Assembly: GCA_021286855.1 (NCBI GenBank)
Contig: JAJTBO010000006.1
Coordinates: 102,860-166,859, forward strand
Length of the DNA stretch: 64,000 nt
From: Hyphomicrobiales bacterium
Lineage (GTDB): Bacteria; Pseudomonadota; Alphaproteobacteria; Rhizobiales; Ancalomicrobiaceae
Direction of reading: 5' to 3'
Both the position numbers and the translations under genes were made by a program. Below are positions 1-9,523 of this stretch, piece after piece (the first letter of the stretch is position 1; each line of letters begins with the position of its first letter). The notes beneath the pieces were generated by a model. That model ran no database searches. It was not told the origin of the DNA and worked only from the letters and a program-made list of their open reading frames with translations.

Positions 1-1
1 C

Positions 2-1333
2 GGCGATCGTCCGGTCAACCGGCGCACCGCCCCGGGGGCGAGGCTCTTCGTCTACGGCCCGCTCGAAGCGCGGCTTCTCTCCTTCGACCTCCTGGTGCTC
101 GCCGGGCTCGACGAGGGGATCTGGCCGATCTCGACCCGGTCCGACCCGTGGCTGTCGCGGCCGATGCGGCGCGACATGGCGCTCGACGCGCCTGAACGCC
201 GGATCGGCCTCTCCGCCCACGACTTCGTCCAGGCGGCGACGAGCCGACGCGTGGTGCTGGCGCGGGCGAGCCGTTCGGGCGGCACGCCGACGGTGCCGTC
301 GCGCTGGCTGCAGCGGCTGGCGACGGTGATCGGCGACGCCGGCATGACGACGTTGCGCGGACGTGGCGCGGCGCATCTGGCGTTGGCGCGGCGACTCGAT
401 CGGGGGGACGGCGTCGCCCGGCCGATCGGGCGGCCGAACCCGCGACCCGATCCGGCGCTGCGGCCGAACAGGGCCTCGGTCACCGAGATCGAGACCTGGA
501 TCCGCGACCCCTATGCGATCTTCGCGAGGCGCATCCTGCGGCTCGATCCGCTCGACCCGATCGGTCGGGAAATCGGCGCAGCCGAGCGCGGCACCTTCGT
601 CCACGACGTGCTCGCCACCTTCGTCGTGGAGGGCCATCCGTTCCGCGGCGACGCGGCGCGCGAGCGTCTTCTGGCGATCGGCGAGGAGAAGCTCGCCGCC
701 TTCGCCGCCTTCCCGGAGGCGGTGGCGTTGTGGCGGGCCCGGCTCGCGGCGATCGCCGCGTGGTGGCTGGAGGCGGAGGTGGAGCACGGCGCGGCGGTCG
801 CCGAGCGGCACGCCGAACTCGGCGGCCGGCTCGAGCTTCCCGTCGACGGGCGACCGTTCCGGCTGACCGGCTACGCCGACCGGATCGACCTGACGCGCGA
901 CGGCGCGGTGCGCCTCCTCGACTACAAGACCGGCGCGCCGCCGAGCGAGAAGCAGGTGCAGAGCCTGCTCGCGCCGCAGTTGCCGCTCGAGGCCGCGATG
1001 GTGCGAGCCGGCGGCTTCGACCAGCCCGGCGACACCGCCTTCGCCGAACGCGCGATCGCCGAGATCGCCTATCTCCACCTTTCCGGCGGACGCGACGGCG
1101 GCAAGTGGGAGACGCGCGGCAAGGCGAAGGACGACGCGCTGGGACCGGAGGAGCTCGCCGCGGCGGCGCTCGAGCGGCTGGAGGGGCTCATCCGCCACTT
1201 CCGCCTCGCCGAGACCGGCTGGCCGTCGCGGCCGCGGGTGCAGTTCGAGAAGGCTCGCTCCGGACCCTACGATCATCTCGCCCGGGTCGCCGAATGGGCG
1301 GCGGGCGAGGCGGGAGAAGGGGGCGAGGGATGA
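2..1333 (+). CDS. addB: AddB, double-strand break repair nuclease subunit (5' part missing)
   Basis: C-terminal 443 residues of AddB, the inactivated-helicase/nuclease partner of AddA in double-strand break resection; the reading frame is already open at the window edge. The visible part begins with the conserved stretch containing GPLEARLLSFDLL and LAGLDEGIWP, and ends with a PD-(D/E)XK nuclease domain (RLLDYKTG about residue 300, then the QLPLEA segment). No cysteine occurs in the visible part, so the Fe-S staple of the Bacillus protein is absent here. The stop overlaps the addA start as ATGA, implying translational coupling. Family assignment is confident; the true start lies outside the window. 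Confidence 0.93.
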   Translation, partial: GDRPVNRRTAPGARLFVYGPLEARLLSFDLLVLAGLDEGIWPISTRSDPWLSRPMRRDMALDAPERRIGLSAHDFVQAATSRRVVLARASRSGGTPTVPSRWLQRLATVIGDAGMTTLRGRGAAHLALARRLDRGDGVARPIGRPNPRPDPALRPNRASVTEIETWIRDPYAIFARRILRLDPLDPIGREIGAAERGTFVHDVLATFVVEGHPFRGDAARERLLAIGEEKLAAFAAFPEAVALWRARLAAIAAWWLEAEVEHGAAVAERHAELGGRLELPVDGRPFRLTGYADRIDLTRDGAVRLLDYKTGAPPSEKQVQSLLAPQLPLEAAMVRAGGFDQPGDTAFAERAIAEIAYLHLSGGRDGGKWETRGKAKDDALGPEELAAAALERLEGLIRHFRLAETGWPSRPRVQFEKARSGPYDHLARVAEWAAGEAGEGGEG

Positions 1334-4300
1334 GCGGCGGCTTCTCCGTCCCGAACGACACCAAAGAGCGCCAACGGCGGGCCGCCGACCCGCGCGTCTC
1401 CGCCTGGGTGTCGGCCAACGCCGGCTCGGGCAAGACCTGGGTGCTGACCCGGCGAGTGATCCGCTGCCTTCTCGCCGGCACGCCGGCCGACCGCATCCTG
1501 TGCCTGACCTTCACCAAGGCGGCGGCGGCGAACATGTCGAACAAGGTGTTCGAGCAGCTCGGCAAATGGGCGATCGCCGACGATCGGGCGCTCGCCGCCG
1601 AGATCGCCGAGACGGAGGGCGTCGCGGTCGGCTCGATCGAGAAGAAGACCCTGGCGCGGGCGCGGCGGCTGTTCGCCGAGGCGATCGAGACGCCGGGCGG
1701 GCTGAAGATCCAGACGATCCACGCCTTCTGCGAGAGCGTGTTGAAGCAGTTTCCGCTGGAGGCCGATCTCGGCGGCGGCTTCGAGATCCTCGACGATCGG
1801 GCGACCCGCGATCTGGTGGCGCGCGCCCGCGAGAGCGTCCTGGTCGAGGCGAGCGCGGCCGGACCCGACGACCCGCTCGGCTCGGCGTTCCGCACGGCGC
1901 TCGCCGCCGGCGGCGAGTTCGGCCTCGACCGGGCGCTGTCGGCGCTCGTCTCGGCGCGCGATCGGTGGGTCGCCTGGTTGCGCGAGGTCGGCGACGTCGA
2001 GGCGGCGATCGCCGATCTCGCGGAAACGCTCGAGATCGACCCGACGAGGCGCGACGAGGATCTCGTCGGCGAGGCGCTCGCTTCGCCGGACTTTCCCGAA
2101 GCCTTCCTCGCGTCGCTCGCGGCCGCCTTCGCCGGTTCCTCGACCAACGACGTCAAACAGGCGGAACGGATCGCGCGGGCGCGCGACGCGCGTCTTTCGA
2201 GCGAAGAACGTTCCGAGGCGTGGCGGTCGGTGTTCTTCACCGCGACGGGGCCGCGCGCCGCGCGAACCTTCGCGACGAAGAAGATCCACGACGCCTTTCC
2301 CGATCTCGCCGACCGGGCGGCGCGGGAGACGGCGCGGCTCGCAGCGCTCGGCGAGGCGCGCGACCGGCTCGCCGCGCATGCGGCCTCGGCCGCCCTGTTC
2401 AGGCTCGGCGACGCGGTGATCGGCCGTTACGAGGCGGCGAAGCGGGCGCGCAGCGCCGTCGACTTCGACGATCTGGTCGGGCGCACCGCCGATCTCCTGT
2501 CGATCCGCTCGGCGGCGGCCTGGGTGCAGTTCAAACTCGACAAGGGCATCGACCACATCCTGATCGACGAGGCGCAGGACACCAATCCGCGCCAGTGGCG
2601 GATCGTCGAAGGCCTGGCCGAGGAATTCTTCGCCGGCGAAGGGGCCCGGCGCGCCAACCGCACCGTGTTCGCGGTCGGCGACGAGAAGCAGTCGATCTAT
2701 TCCTTCCAGGGCGCCGCGCCGGAGACGTTCTCGCGGAGCCGCGACCATTTCCGCGCGGCGGCGGGCGCGGCCGACAAGGACTTCGCCGACGTCCAGCTGA
2801 TGATGAGCTTCCGTTCGACGGCGGCGGTGCTCGGCGCAGTCGACGCGGTGTTCGAGGACAGGAGCGCGCGGGCGCGGGTCTCGACCCGGCCCGAGGACTA
2901 CATGCGGCACACGGCATTGCGCGCGCGCGCCGCCGGTCGGGTCGAGGTCTGGCCGATGGAGAGCGCCGAGGCGCTCGAGGAGCCGGAGGACTGGACCGCG
3001 CCGCTCGATCGGGCGACGGCGAGCCAACCGCACGTCCGCCTCGCCCGCTCGATCGCCGACGAGATCGAGCGGCTGACCGATCCTAGCTTCCGCCTGGAGG
3101 CGACGGGCAAGCCGGTGGCGCGGCGCGACGTCCTCGTCCTGGTGCGCAAACGCGGCCCTTTCGTCGACGCGATGAACCGGGTGCTGAAGGAACGCGGCAT
3201 CGCGGTCGCCGGTCAGGACCGGCTGCGGCTGACCGACCACATCGCGATCCTCGATCTGGTGGCGCTGGCCCGCGCCATCGCCATGCCGGAGGACGACCTC
3301 GCCCTCGCCTCGGTCCTGAAGAGCCCGCTCTTCGGCCTCGACGACGACGACCTGACGGTGATCGCGGCGGCGGAGCGTAGGCCCGACGAAAGCCTCGCGG
3401 CGGCGCTCGAACGACGCGCGGCGAGCGATCCGCGCTTCGCTCCGGCGTCGTCCAGGCTCGCGCGCTGGCGCGATCTGGCGGAGCGGCTGCCGACCTACGA
3501 GTTCTTCGCGCGGGTGCTGTCGGCCGACGGCGGACGGCGCGCCTTCGTCGAACGGCTCGGCTCGGAGGCCGACGACGTGCTCGACGAATTCCTCGGGTTG
3601 GCGCTCGCCGCCGATCGCGGTCCGGCGCCGAGCCTGATGCGCTTCGTCGAAGGGTTGGCGCTCGATCCGCCGGAAATCAAACGCGAGATGGACGAGGCCC
3701 GCGACGAGGTCCGCGTCATGACGGTGCACGGCTCGAAGGGGCTGGAGGCCTCGGTGGTGTTCCTGGTCGACGGCGGCGCGGCCCCGACTTCGACCGCGCA
3801 TGCCCCGGCGCTGCTGCGTCTTCCCGGACGGGTCGCCGACGGCGCGGCGCGGCTCGCCTGGAGCCGGGGGCGGGCCGACCCGAGCGCCTTCGAGGCGACC
3901 AAGGCGGCGGCGAGAGAGGCGGCCGAGAACGAGTATCTTCGGCTGCTCTACGTGGCGATGACGCGGGCGGCCGATCGGCTGATCGTGTGCGGCCACGCCG
4001 GGGCGAAGGGCGCCGACGCCGCCTCCTGGCACGCGACGATCGAGCGAGCGCTCGCGCCGACGGCCGACCGGGACGTCGGAGCCGACGGGCGCGAACGGCT
4101 GATCTGGCGGGCCGGCGCGCAGGAGGCGGCGGAGCCCGTCGCGGTCGAGGCCGAGACGCCGCCGGTCGTCGCCGACGAGCGCCCCGACTGGCTCGACCGA
4201 CCGCCGCCGGACGGCGCGACGGCGCGACGGCTGACGCCGTCGTCGGTCGGCGAGGCGCGGGGCGCGGCCCGTCCGGCGGCGCTCGACGTGCTGGAGGCGG

Positions 4301-4839
4301 CGCTCCTGCCGGAGAGCGCGGAGCGGGCGCGGGGGATCCTCACCCACCGGCTGCTCGAGGCGCTGCCGACCCTGCCTGAAGCGAACCGCGGCGCGGCGGC
4401 GCGGCGCTACGTCGCCGCGCGAGGCGGCGCGCTCGCCGAGGCGATCCGCGAAGCCGTCGTCGCCGAGGTCGAAGCGATCCTCGCCGACCCGCGATTCGCG
4501 GCGGTGTTCGCGGAGGGCTCGCGGGCCGAGGCGGCGATCGCCGGGGAGCTCGTCGACGCGCGCGGCGAGCGGCTGGCGGTCGCCGGTCGGATCGACCGGT
4601 TGGCGGCGACCGAGACCGAGGTTCTCGTCGTCGACTTCAAGAGCGAGCGCACCGACGCCGAACGGGCGGAGGCGAGCGCCGCGCAGGTCGCCCAGTTGGC
4701 GCTCTATCGACGGCTGCTCACCGAGACCTTCCCCGGCCGACGGATCCGCTGCGCGATCCTGTGGACGGCGATCCCGCGGCTCGACGAGATCGAACCGGCG
4801 CGGCTCGACGCGGCGGCGCGCCGGCTCGCGATCCTTTGA
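1330..4839 (+). CDS. addA: AddA, double-strand break repair helicase-nuclease
   Basis: 1169-residue UvrD-like (SF1A) helicase with a C-terminal nuclease, which with AddB unwinds and resects DNA ends to load RecA. Visible motifs: Walker A SANAGSGKT near residue 28, LTFTKAAA (motif Ia), LIDEAQDTNPRQW (Walker B), AVGDEKQSIYSFQGA (motif III), VMTVHGSKGLEA and LLYVAMTRA (motifs V and VI), then the nuclease signature VVDFKSERTD with downstream QVAQLALYRR. The start was chosen at the ATG that overlaps the addB stop; an upstream extension of the same frame lies wholly inside addB and is arginine-rich shadow sequence. Confidence 0.95.
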   Translation: MSGGFSVPNDTKERQRRAADPRVSAWVSANAGSGKTWVLTRRVIRCLLAGTPADRILCLTFTKAAAANMSNKVFEQLGKWAIADDRALAAEIAETEGVAVGSIEKKTLARARRLFAEAIETPGGLKIQTIHAFCESVLKQFPLEADLGGGFEILDDRATRDLVARARESVLVEASAAGPDDPLGSAFRTALAAGGEFGLDRALSALVSARDRWVAWLREVGDVEAAIADLAETLEIDPTRRDEDLVGEALASPDFPEAFLASLAAAFAGSSTNDVKQAERIARARDARLSSEERSEAWRSVFFTATGPRAARTFATKKIHDAFPDLADRAARETARLAALGEARDRLAAHAASAALFRLGDAVIGRYEAAKRARSAVDFDDLVGRTADLLSIRSAAAWVQFKLDKGIDHILIDEAQDTNPRQWRIVEGLAEEFFAGEGARRANRTVFAVGDEKQSIYSFQGAAPETFSRSRDHFRAAAGAADKDFADVQLMMSFRSTAAVLGAVDAVFEDRSARARVSTRPEDYMRHTALRARAAGRVEVWPMESAEALEEPEDWTAPLDRATASQPHVRLARSIADEIERLTDPSFRLEATGKPVARRDVLVLVRKRGPFVDAMNRVLKERGIAVAGQDRLRLTDHIAILDLVALARAIAMPEDDLALASVLKSPLFGLDDDDLTVIAAAERRPDESLAAALERRAASDPRFAPASSRLARWRDLAERLPTYEFFARVLSADGGRRAFVERLGSEADDVLDEFLGLALAADRGPAPSLMRFVEGLALDPPEIKREMDEARDEVRVMTVHGSKGLEASVVFLVDGGAAPTSTAHAPALLRLPGRVADGAARLAWSRGRADPSAFEATKAAAREAAENEYLRLLYVAMTRAADRLIVCGHAGAKGADAASWHATIERALAPTADRDVGADGRERLIWRAGAQEAAEPVAVEAETPPVVADERPDWLDRPPPDGATARRLTPSSVGEARGAARPAALDVLEAALLPESAERARGILTHRLLEALPTLPEANRGAAARRYVAARGGALAEAIREAVVAEVEAILADPRFAAVFAEGSRAEAAIAGELVDARGERLAVAGRIDRLAATETEVLVVDFKSERTDAERAEASAAQVAQLALYRRLLTETFPGRRIRCAILWTAIPRLDEIEPARLDAAARRLAIL

Positions 4840-4873
4840 TCTCGTGGGCGCCCCCGTCCGCACCCACCGCATC

Positions 4874-4902
4874 TTGACGCTGCGCGCCCCGCTTCCTAGG
4901 TT
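4874..4902 (+). promoter_or_regulatory. sigma-70-type promoter of trxA
   Basis: TTGACG (4874-4879), a 17-nt spacer and TAGGTT (4897-4902) lie in the addA-trxA gap, about 58 bases before the trxA start. Spacing is ideal and the -35 box is 5/6. This would let trxA be expressed apart from addAB. Confidence 0.6.
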
Positions 4903-4959
4903 CGGCGACGAGAGTGGCGCGGCCTTCCCGGACCGCGCGAGACGACGAGGTCCTTCCCG

Positions 4960-5280
4960 ATGACCCAGAAAGTCACCGACGCTTCCTTCGATACCGACGT
5001 TCTCGCCTCCGCCGAGCCGGTGGTGGTCGACTTCTGGGCCGAGTGGTGCGGCCCCTGCCGGATGATCGCCCCGGCGCTCGAGGAAATCTCGGCCGAGATG
5101 GCGGGCAAGGTGAAGATCGTGAAGCTCAACATCGACGAGAACCCGGCCACCGCGATGAAGTTCGGCGTGCGTTCGATCCCGACCCTGATCGCCTTCAAGG
5201 GCGGCCAGCCGGCGGCGATGCAGGTCGGCGCGGCCCCGAAGGGCAAGCTCGTCGAGTGGATCAACGGCGCGGTCGCCTGA
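4960..5280 (+). CDS. trxA: thioredoxin
   Basis: 106-residue cytoplasmic thioredoxin, a general disulfide reductant. The redox motif W29-C-G-P-C33 sits after the DFWAEW strand, and the cis-proline follows in [12 protein letters not shown]. Length is that of typical bacterial TrxA. It follows addA, an order seen in other alphaproteobacteria, but has its own promoter and is closed by a hairpin before grpE. Confidence 0.97.
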   Translation: MTQKVTDASFDTDVLASAEPVVVDFWAEWCGPCRMIAPALEEISAEMAGKVKIVKLNIDENPATAMKFGVRSIPTLIAFKGGQPAAMQVGAAPKGKLVEWINGAVA

Positions 5281-5303
5281 GCGATCGCTTCCGTGTCTCC
5301 TTC

Positions 5304-5333
5304 GCCCGGCCGATGCGGACGCGTCGGCCGGGC
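5304..5333 (+). terminator. hairpin terminator after trxA
   Basis: Perfect 10-bp stem (5304-5313 with 5324-5333, GCCCGGCCGA paired with its complement) and a 10-nt loop, 23 bases after the trxA stop, followed by a short T-containing stretch. The weak T tract keeps confidence moderate. Confidence 0.6.
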
Positions 5334-5358
5334 TTCGTATTTCGTAGCGTGCGGAAAG

Positions 5359-5389
5359 CCCTTGAAATCCGAGGCCGGAAGGCTCAAAT
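5359..5389 (+). promoter_or_regulatory. RpoH (heat-shock)-like promoter of grpE
   Basis: CCCTTGAA (5359-5366), a 17-nt spacer, then TCAAAT (5384-5389). The alphaproteobacterial RpoH consensus as I know it is CNCTTGAA-N17-CCANAT, so only the first base of the -10 differs. It lies 52 bases before the grpE ATG, which suits a heat-shock cochaperone gene. Confidence 0.55.
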
Positions 5390-5441
5390 CCGCACCGAAA
5401 CGACGACGCGCCGGATCGGCGCGAGAGCATCAGAGGACGCC

Positions 5442-6071
5442 ATGACCGACGAGACCGCGAAAGCCGCCGAGGCCGACGCCGCCCCCGCGACCGAAGCGCC
5501 CGCCACCGAGACCCCGGCCACCGAGACCCCCGCCGTCGATCCGATCGAGGCGCTGGCGCAGGAAAACGCCGAGCTCAAGGACCGTCTGCTGCGCACCTTG
5601 GCGGAGATGGAGAACCTGCGGCGGCGCACCGAGAAGGAGACGAAGGACGCGCGCGACTACGCCGTCACCGGCTTCGCCCGCGATCTGCTCTCGGTCGCCG
5701 ACAACTTCGATCGAGCGCTGTCGCATGCGCCGGAGGAGTTGCGCGTCGACGAGACGATGGGCGGCAAGGCGCTGATCGAGGGCGTCGAGCTGACCGGCCG
5801 AGAGCTCCTGAAGACGCTGGAGAAGCACGGGGTGAAGAAGCTTTCGCCGCTCGGCGAGAAGTTCGACCCCAATCTGCATCAGGCGATGTTCGAGATCCCC
5901 AATCCGCAGGTGGTCGCCGGCACGGTGCTGCAGGTGATGCAGGACGGCTTCGCCATCGCCGGCCGGGTGCTGCGTCCGGCGCTGGTCGGCGTCGCCAAGG
6001 GCGGGCCGAAGTCGGCGGCGGAAGCGGCGGCGCAGCCCGAGGCGGCGGCGAAGGTCGACAAGACCGTCTGA
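5442..6071 (+). CDS. grpE: GrpE, DnaK nucleotide exchange factor
   Basis: 209-residue cochaperone that releases ADP from DnaK. An acidic, Ala/Pro/Thr-rich N-terminal tail with a repeated ATETPA unit is followed by the coiled coil (about residues 40-90; [13 protein letters not shown]) and the conserved beta domain ending in [19 protein letters not shown]. Start chosen at the ATG after GAGGACGCC; an upstream in-frame extension is in trxA shadow sequence. Neither hrcA nor dnaK lies beside it in the window, although hrcA-grpE is the common arrangement. Confidence 0.96.
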   Translation: MTDETAKAAEADAAPATEAPATETPATETPAVDPIEALAQENAELKDRLLRTLAEMENLRRRTEKETKDARDYAVTGFARDLLSVADNFDRALSHAPEELRVDETMGGKALIEGVELTGRELLKTLEKHGVKKLSPLGEKFDPNLHQAMFEIPNPQVVAGTVLQVMQDGFAIAGRVLRPALVGVAKGGPKSAAEAAAQPEAAAKVDKTV

Positions 6072-6153
6072 GGAAGGGTCGCGGCGCCCGCCGCGGCTTC
6101 CATGGAGCGGTGACTCCGCGACGCCGACTCGGCGTGCGATGTTGTGAGACGCC

Positions 6154-6284
6154 GTGCGCGATGCTTCGAGACGCGGGCCAAAGGCCCGCTCCTCAGCATG
6201 AGGCGCTTTTTCACAATCGAAACAAATATATACGCCTCATGCTGAGGAGGACGCCGAAGGCGTCCGTCTCGAAGCATCGCGCAC
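6154..6284. repeat. dispersed palindromic repeat, copy 1
   Basis: Two nested inverted repeats: outer 20-bp arms perfectly complementary (6154-6173 with 6265-6284, GTGCGCGATGCTTCGAGACG) and inner 15-bp arms perfectly complementary (6191-6205 with 6233-6247), with short side hairpins between them and an AT-rich centre. It fills the gap between the convergent ends of grpE and hrpB and could serve as a bidirectional terminator. Related copies lie at 9353-9473 and 12907-13030. Such sequences are common in Hyphomicrobiales genomes as far as I recall. Confidence 0.85.
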
Positions 6285-6298
6285 GTCGCGCCGGCTCC

Positions 6299-8785
6299 TC
6301 ACGTCCCGCGCGGCTTGGCGCGCGTCGTCGCCGACGCCGACGTCGGGTCGTCGGGCCAGGGGTGGCGCGGATAACGCCCCTTCATCTCGCTCTTCACGGC
6401 GCTCCACGACCCCTTCCAGAAGCCGGGCAGATCGCGCGTCACCTGGATCGGGCGATGGGCGGGCGAGAGCAGCTCGAGCACCAGGGGCGCCCGGCCGTCG
6501 CAGACGCTCGGATGACGATCGAGGCCGAAGAGCTCCTGCACTCGGATCGAAATGGTCGGGCCGGCCTCGGCCTCCCAGTCGATCGGCACGTTCGAGCCGG
6601 TCGGCGCGGTGAAGTGGCTCGGCGCTTCCGCATCGAGCCGGCGACGCGCCTCCCAGTCGAGGAGCGCGTCGAGGCCGTCGAAGACCTGGGTTTCGCGAAT
6701 GTCGGCGGGCGCGGTCAGGCCGAGGACGTGCGGGGCGAGCCAATCCTCCAGAGTGGCGGCGAGGGTCTCGTCGGAGAGATCGGGGAACCCGACGACGCCG
6801 GCGCGGCGGACGAATTCGACGCGTTGGCGCAGGCGCGTCGCCGCCTTCGACCAGGGCAGACTGGCGAGCCCCTTGGCCCGCACCGCCTCGACCAGGGCGC
6901 GGGCGACGAGCGTCGGGTCGGGCTTCTCGATCGGCTTCTCAGTGAGCACCACGCGGTGGAACCGGCGGACGCGGCGCGCCTTGACCCGGCCGGCGACGGC
7001 GTCGAACCGCACCTCGTCCTCTTCGACGACATGAGATCCGAAGTCGGTCTCGATGTCGTCCTGCGTCAGCGCCGCCGCAAGCAGAATGCGGGCCTCGCGG
7101 GCCGCGCCCTGCATCTCGGCGACGGCGAGGAAGGGCAGCCGCGCCAGCGCTTCATGCGGCTCCAGCCGGCCGCCGCGCCCGTTGGCGAGACGGAAGCTGC
7201 CGGCCGCGCCGCGCGCCTGCGCGATGCGATCGGGATAGGCGAGCGCCAAGAGGCGGCCACATTCCGAGACGTCGCCGGAAAAGGCGTCGGTCTCGGCGCG
7301 GCCGGCGAGATCGGCCCAGCGGGCGGCGAGGCGGCGGGCGTCCTCGGCGCGGGGGCCGCGATCGACGCGCAGACGGCGGATCCTGTCTTCGAGATCGACC
7401 GACGCGCCGCCGAGGCCCGGATCGGCGACGATCGCCGCGATCTCGGCGGCGAGCCGGCCGGCGCCGCCGCGCGCCCCACCGAGCACCATGTGGGCGAGGC
7501 GGGGATGGAGCGGCAGACGGCGCAGACGCCGACCCTCCGCGGTCACTCGCCCGTCCGCGTCGATCGCGTCGAGATCGGCGAGCAGCGCCACCGCCTCGTC
7601 CCAGGCCGGCTTCGGCGGGGAATCGAGGAAGGCGAGACCGTCGGGGCTCGTCACGCCCCATTCGGCGAGGTCGAGCACGAGGTTGGCCAGATCCGCCTCC
7701 AGGATCTCCGGCCGATCGAAGGCGGCGAGGCCGGCGGTCGCGGCCTCCGGCCACAGCCGCCAACACACGCCCGGCTCGGTGCGGCCGGCGCGGCCGCGAC
7801 GCTGGTCGGCGGAGGCGCGGGAGACGCGCACCGTCTCGAGCCGCGTCAGCCCGGTGTCGGGCTCGTAGCGGGGCACACGGGAGAGGCCGGCGTCGACGAC
7901 GATGCGGACGCCCTCGATGGTCAGCGAGGTCTCGGCGATCGAGGTGGCGAGCACCACCTTGCGGCGACCGGGCGCGGCGGGGCGGATGGCGCGGTCCTGC
8001 TCGGCGGGCGTCAATGCGCCATAGAGCGGGGCGAGGTCGACGGTCGGGCCGACGCGGCCGGACAGCGCCTCGAGGGTGCGGCGGATCTCGGCCTGACCCG
8101 GCAGGAAGACCAGCACCGAGCCCGGATCCTCGTCGAGGGCGCGCAGCACCGCGCCGGCGACTTCCCCCTCGAGCCGCGCTTCCGGGCGGCGGGCGAGATG
8201 TTTCGTCTCGACCGGGAAGGCGCGGCCTTCCGAAGTCACCAGCGCCGCGTCGCCGAGGAGATCGCGGACGCGGGCGCCGTCGATGGTCGCCGACATGACG
8301 ACGAGGCGCAGATCGGGCCGGAGCGCCCCCTGCGCGTCGAGGGCGAGGGCGAGACCGAGGTCGCCGTCGAGGCTCCTCTCGTGCGCCTCGTCGAAGATCA
8401 CGCAGGCGACGCCGGAGAGCTCGGGATCGTCGAGGATCATCCGGGTGAAGACGCCCTCGGTGACGACTTCGATGCGGGTCTTCTTCGTCACCTTCGCGTC
8501 CATACGGACGCGGTGACCGACGGTCTCGCCGACGCTCTCCGACAAGGTCGCGGCCATGCGCGCGGCCGAAGCGCGGGCGGCGAGGCGGCGCGGCTCCAGC
8601 ATGACGATGCGGCCGTCGCCGCGCCAGGGCGCGGCAAGAAGGGCGAGCGGCACGCGCGTCGTCTTGCCGGCGCCGGGCGGGGCGACCAGCACGGCGTTCG
8701 CCCCGCGGGTCAGCGCGGCGAGGAGGGCGGGCAGCGCCGCCTCGATCGGCAGGTCGGAGGGCGGGATCGGCGGGATCGCGGTCAT
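6299..8785 (-). CDS. hrpB: HrpB, ATP-dependent DEAH-box helicase
   Basis: 828-residue SF2 RNA-helicase-like protein of the HrpB type. Walker A VAPPGAGKTT (about residue 35), DEAH box in CVIFDEAHERSLDGDLGLAL, motif III SATID, motif VI QRRGRAGR, and the HrpB-specific C-terminal region ending in an FWKGSW.AVKSEMKGRYPRH segment. Length matches the family. Its cellular role is poorly defined. Its 3' end abuts a palindromic repeat; its 5' end faces a divergent MarR gene. Confidence 0.95.
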   Translation of the reverse strand: MTAIPPIPPSDLPIEAALPALLAALTRGANAVLVAPPGAGKTTRVPLALLAAPWRGDGRIVMLEPRRLAARASAARMAATLSESVGETVGHRVRMDAKVTKKTRIEVVTEGVFTRMILDDPELSGVACVIFDEAHERSLDGDLGLALALDAQGALRPDLRLVVMSATIDGARVRDLLGDAALVTSEGRAFPVETKHLARRPEARLEGEVAGAVLRALDEDPGSVLVFLPGQAEIRRTLEALSGRVGPTVDLAPLYGALTPAEQDRAIRPAAPGRRKVVLATSIAETSLTIEGVRIVVDAGLSRVPRYEPDTGLTRLETVRVSRASADQRRGRAGRTEPGVCWRLWPEAATAGLAAFDRPEILEADLANLVLDLAEWGVTSPDGLAFLDSPPKPAWDEAVALLADLDAIDADGRVTAEGRRLRRLPLHPRLAHMVLGGARGGAGRLAAEIAAIVADPGLGGASVDLEDRIRRLRVDRGPRAEDARRLAARWADLAGRAETDAFSGDVSECGRLLALAYPDRIAQARGAAGSFRLANGRGGRLEPHEALARLPFLAVAEMQGAAREARILLAAALTQDDIETDFGSHVVEEDEVRFDAVAGRVKARRVRRFHRVVLTEKPIEKPDPTLVARALVEAVRAKGLASLPWSKAATRLRQRVEFVRRAGVVGFPDLSDETLAATLEDWLAPHVLGLTAPADIRETQVFDGLDALLDWEARRRLDAEAPSHFTAPTGSNVPIDWEAEAGPTISIRVQELFGLDRHPSVCDGRAPLVLELLSPAHRPIQVTRDLPGFWKGSWSAVKSEMKGRYPRHPWPDDPTSASATTRAKPRGT

Positions 8786-8877
8786 GGCCGGTTCTTAAGG
8801 CCGGCCGGGCGCGCGGCCAAGAGGGGGCGTTCACCACGTCCGACGATCGCGGGGGCCACGTCGTTGTGGCGTCGCCG

Positions 8878-8899
8878 GGGCGGATTTATCATTCCGCCC
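8878..8899 (+). promoter_or_regulatory. inverted repeat before the small MarR gene
   Basis: GGGCGGA (8878-8884) and TCCGCCC (8893-8899) flank 8 AT-rich bases, 25 bases before the MarR start and in the hrpB/MarR divergent gap. It could be an operator for the MarR protein or a transcript hairpin; position is the only support. Confidence 0.3.
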
Positions 8900-8924
8900 T
8901 CGAAACGATGGATCCTCTCCCCCG

Positions 8925-9275
8925 ATGCCGGTCGATCTCCGACCCTCTCAGGCGCTGAAACTCTGGCACGACGTCACGCTCGATCTGGTGCGCGACGGCG
9001 ACACGGATCTGACCGCCCGGCAGACGGCGATCCTGCTCACCGTCTATCTGGAGCCGCCGCCGCACACGGTGCGCGGGCTGGCCGCCAAGCTCGGCGTGAC
9101 CAAGCCGGCGATCACCCGCGCCCTCGACACGATGGGCGAACGGGGCCTGCTCGACCGCCGCCGCGACGAGATCGACAAGCGCAACGTGCTGATCCAGCGC
9201 ACCGTCGACGGGGCGCTGTTCGTCGAGAAGCTCGGCGACGACGTGGTCAAGCGGGCGAAGGGGCTGCCGCGGTGA
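8925..9275 (+). CDS. small MarR-family transcriptional regulator
   Basis: 116-residue winged-helix protein, shorter than most MarR proteins (about 140-150). A helix pair at the N-terminus (SQALKLWHDVTLDLV) leads into TARQTAILLTVYL and the recognition region VRGLAAKLGVTKPAITRALDTMGERGLLDRR, followed by a wing and KRNVLIQRT. The C-terminal dimerisation helices are short. The ligand is unknown. It is divergent from hrpB. Confidence 0.8.
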   Translation: MPVDLRPSQALKLWHDVTLDLVRDGDTDLTARQTAILLTVYLEPPPHTVRGLAAKLGVTKPAITRALDTMGERGLLDRRRDEIDKRNVLIQRTVDGALFVEKLGDDVVKRAKGLPR

Positions 9276-9352
9276 GCGCGACGCGCCCGGCCGCGTGAGG
9301 GCGGTCGGTTTCGACGGACGGGACGAGCGGCCGGCGCCATGGGTCGAAGCCC

Positions 9353-9473
9353 TGCTCGATGCTTCGAGACGCGCCTTCGGCGCTCCTCGGCATGAGGCGC
9401 TTCCATTTGTTTCGATTGCAAAAAACGCCTCATGGTGAGGAGCGTCCGCAGGACGCGTCTCGAACCACGCGCA
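9353..9473. repeat. dispersed palindromic repeat, copy 2 (reverse orientation)
   Basis: Same architecture as 6154-6284 but more diverged: outer arms share an 11-bp perfect core (9363-9373 with 9454-9464), inner arms 17 bp with two mismatches (9383-9399 with 9426-9442). Its central AT-rich stretch is the reverse complement of that in copy 1, so the element is inverted. It separates the convergent MarR and phosphatase genes. Confidence 0.75.
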
Positions 9474-9523
9474 CCCTGTGTGAAGCCGCGTACCAATGCG
9501 CCGCCCTCGATCCGCGATCGCAT

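Noticed and set aside
1273..5430. A 1385-codon open frame antisense to addA and trxA
   Set aside because: Its translation is a low-complexity Arg/Gly/Asp/Leu mix with no recognisable domain, as expected of antisense frames in very GC-rich DNA; addA on the other strand has all its motifs.
6110..9298. A 1062-codon open frame antisense to hrpB
   Set aside because: Same shadow composition; hrpB carries DEAH-box and HrpB motifs.
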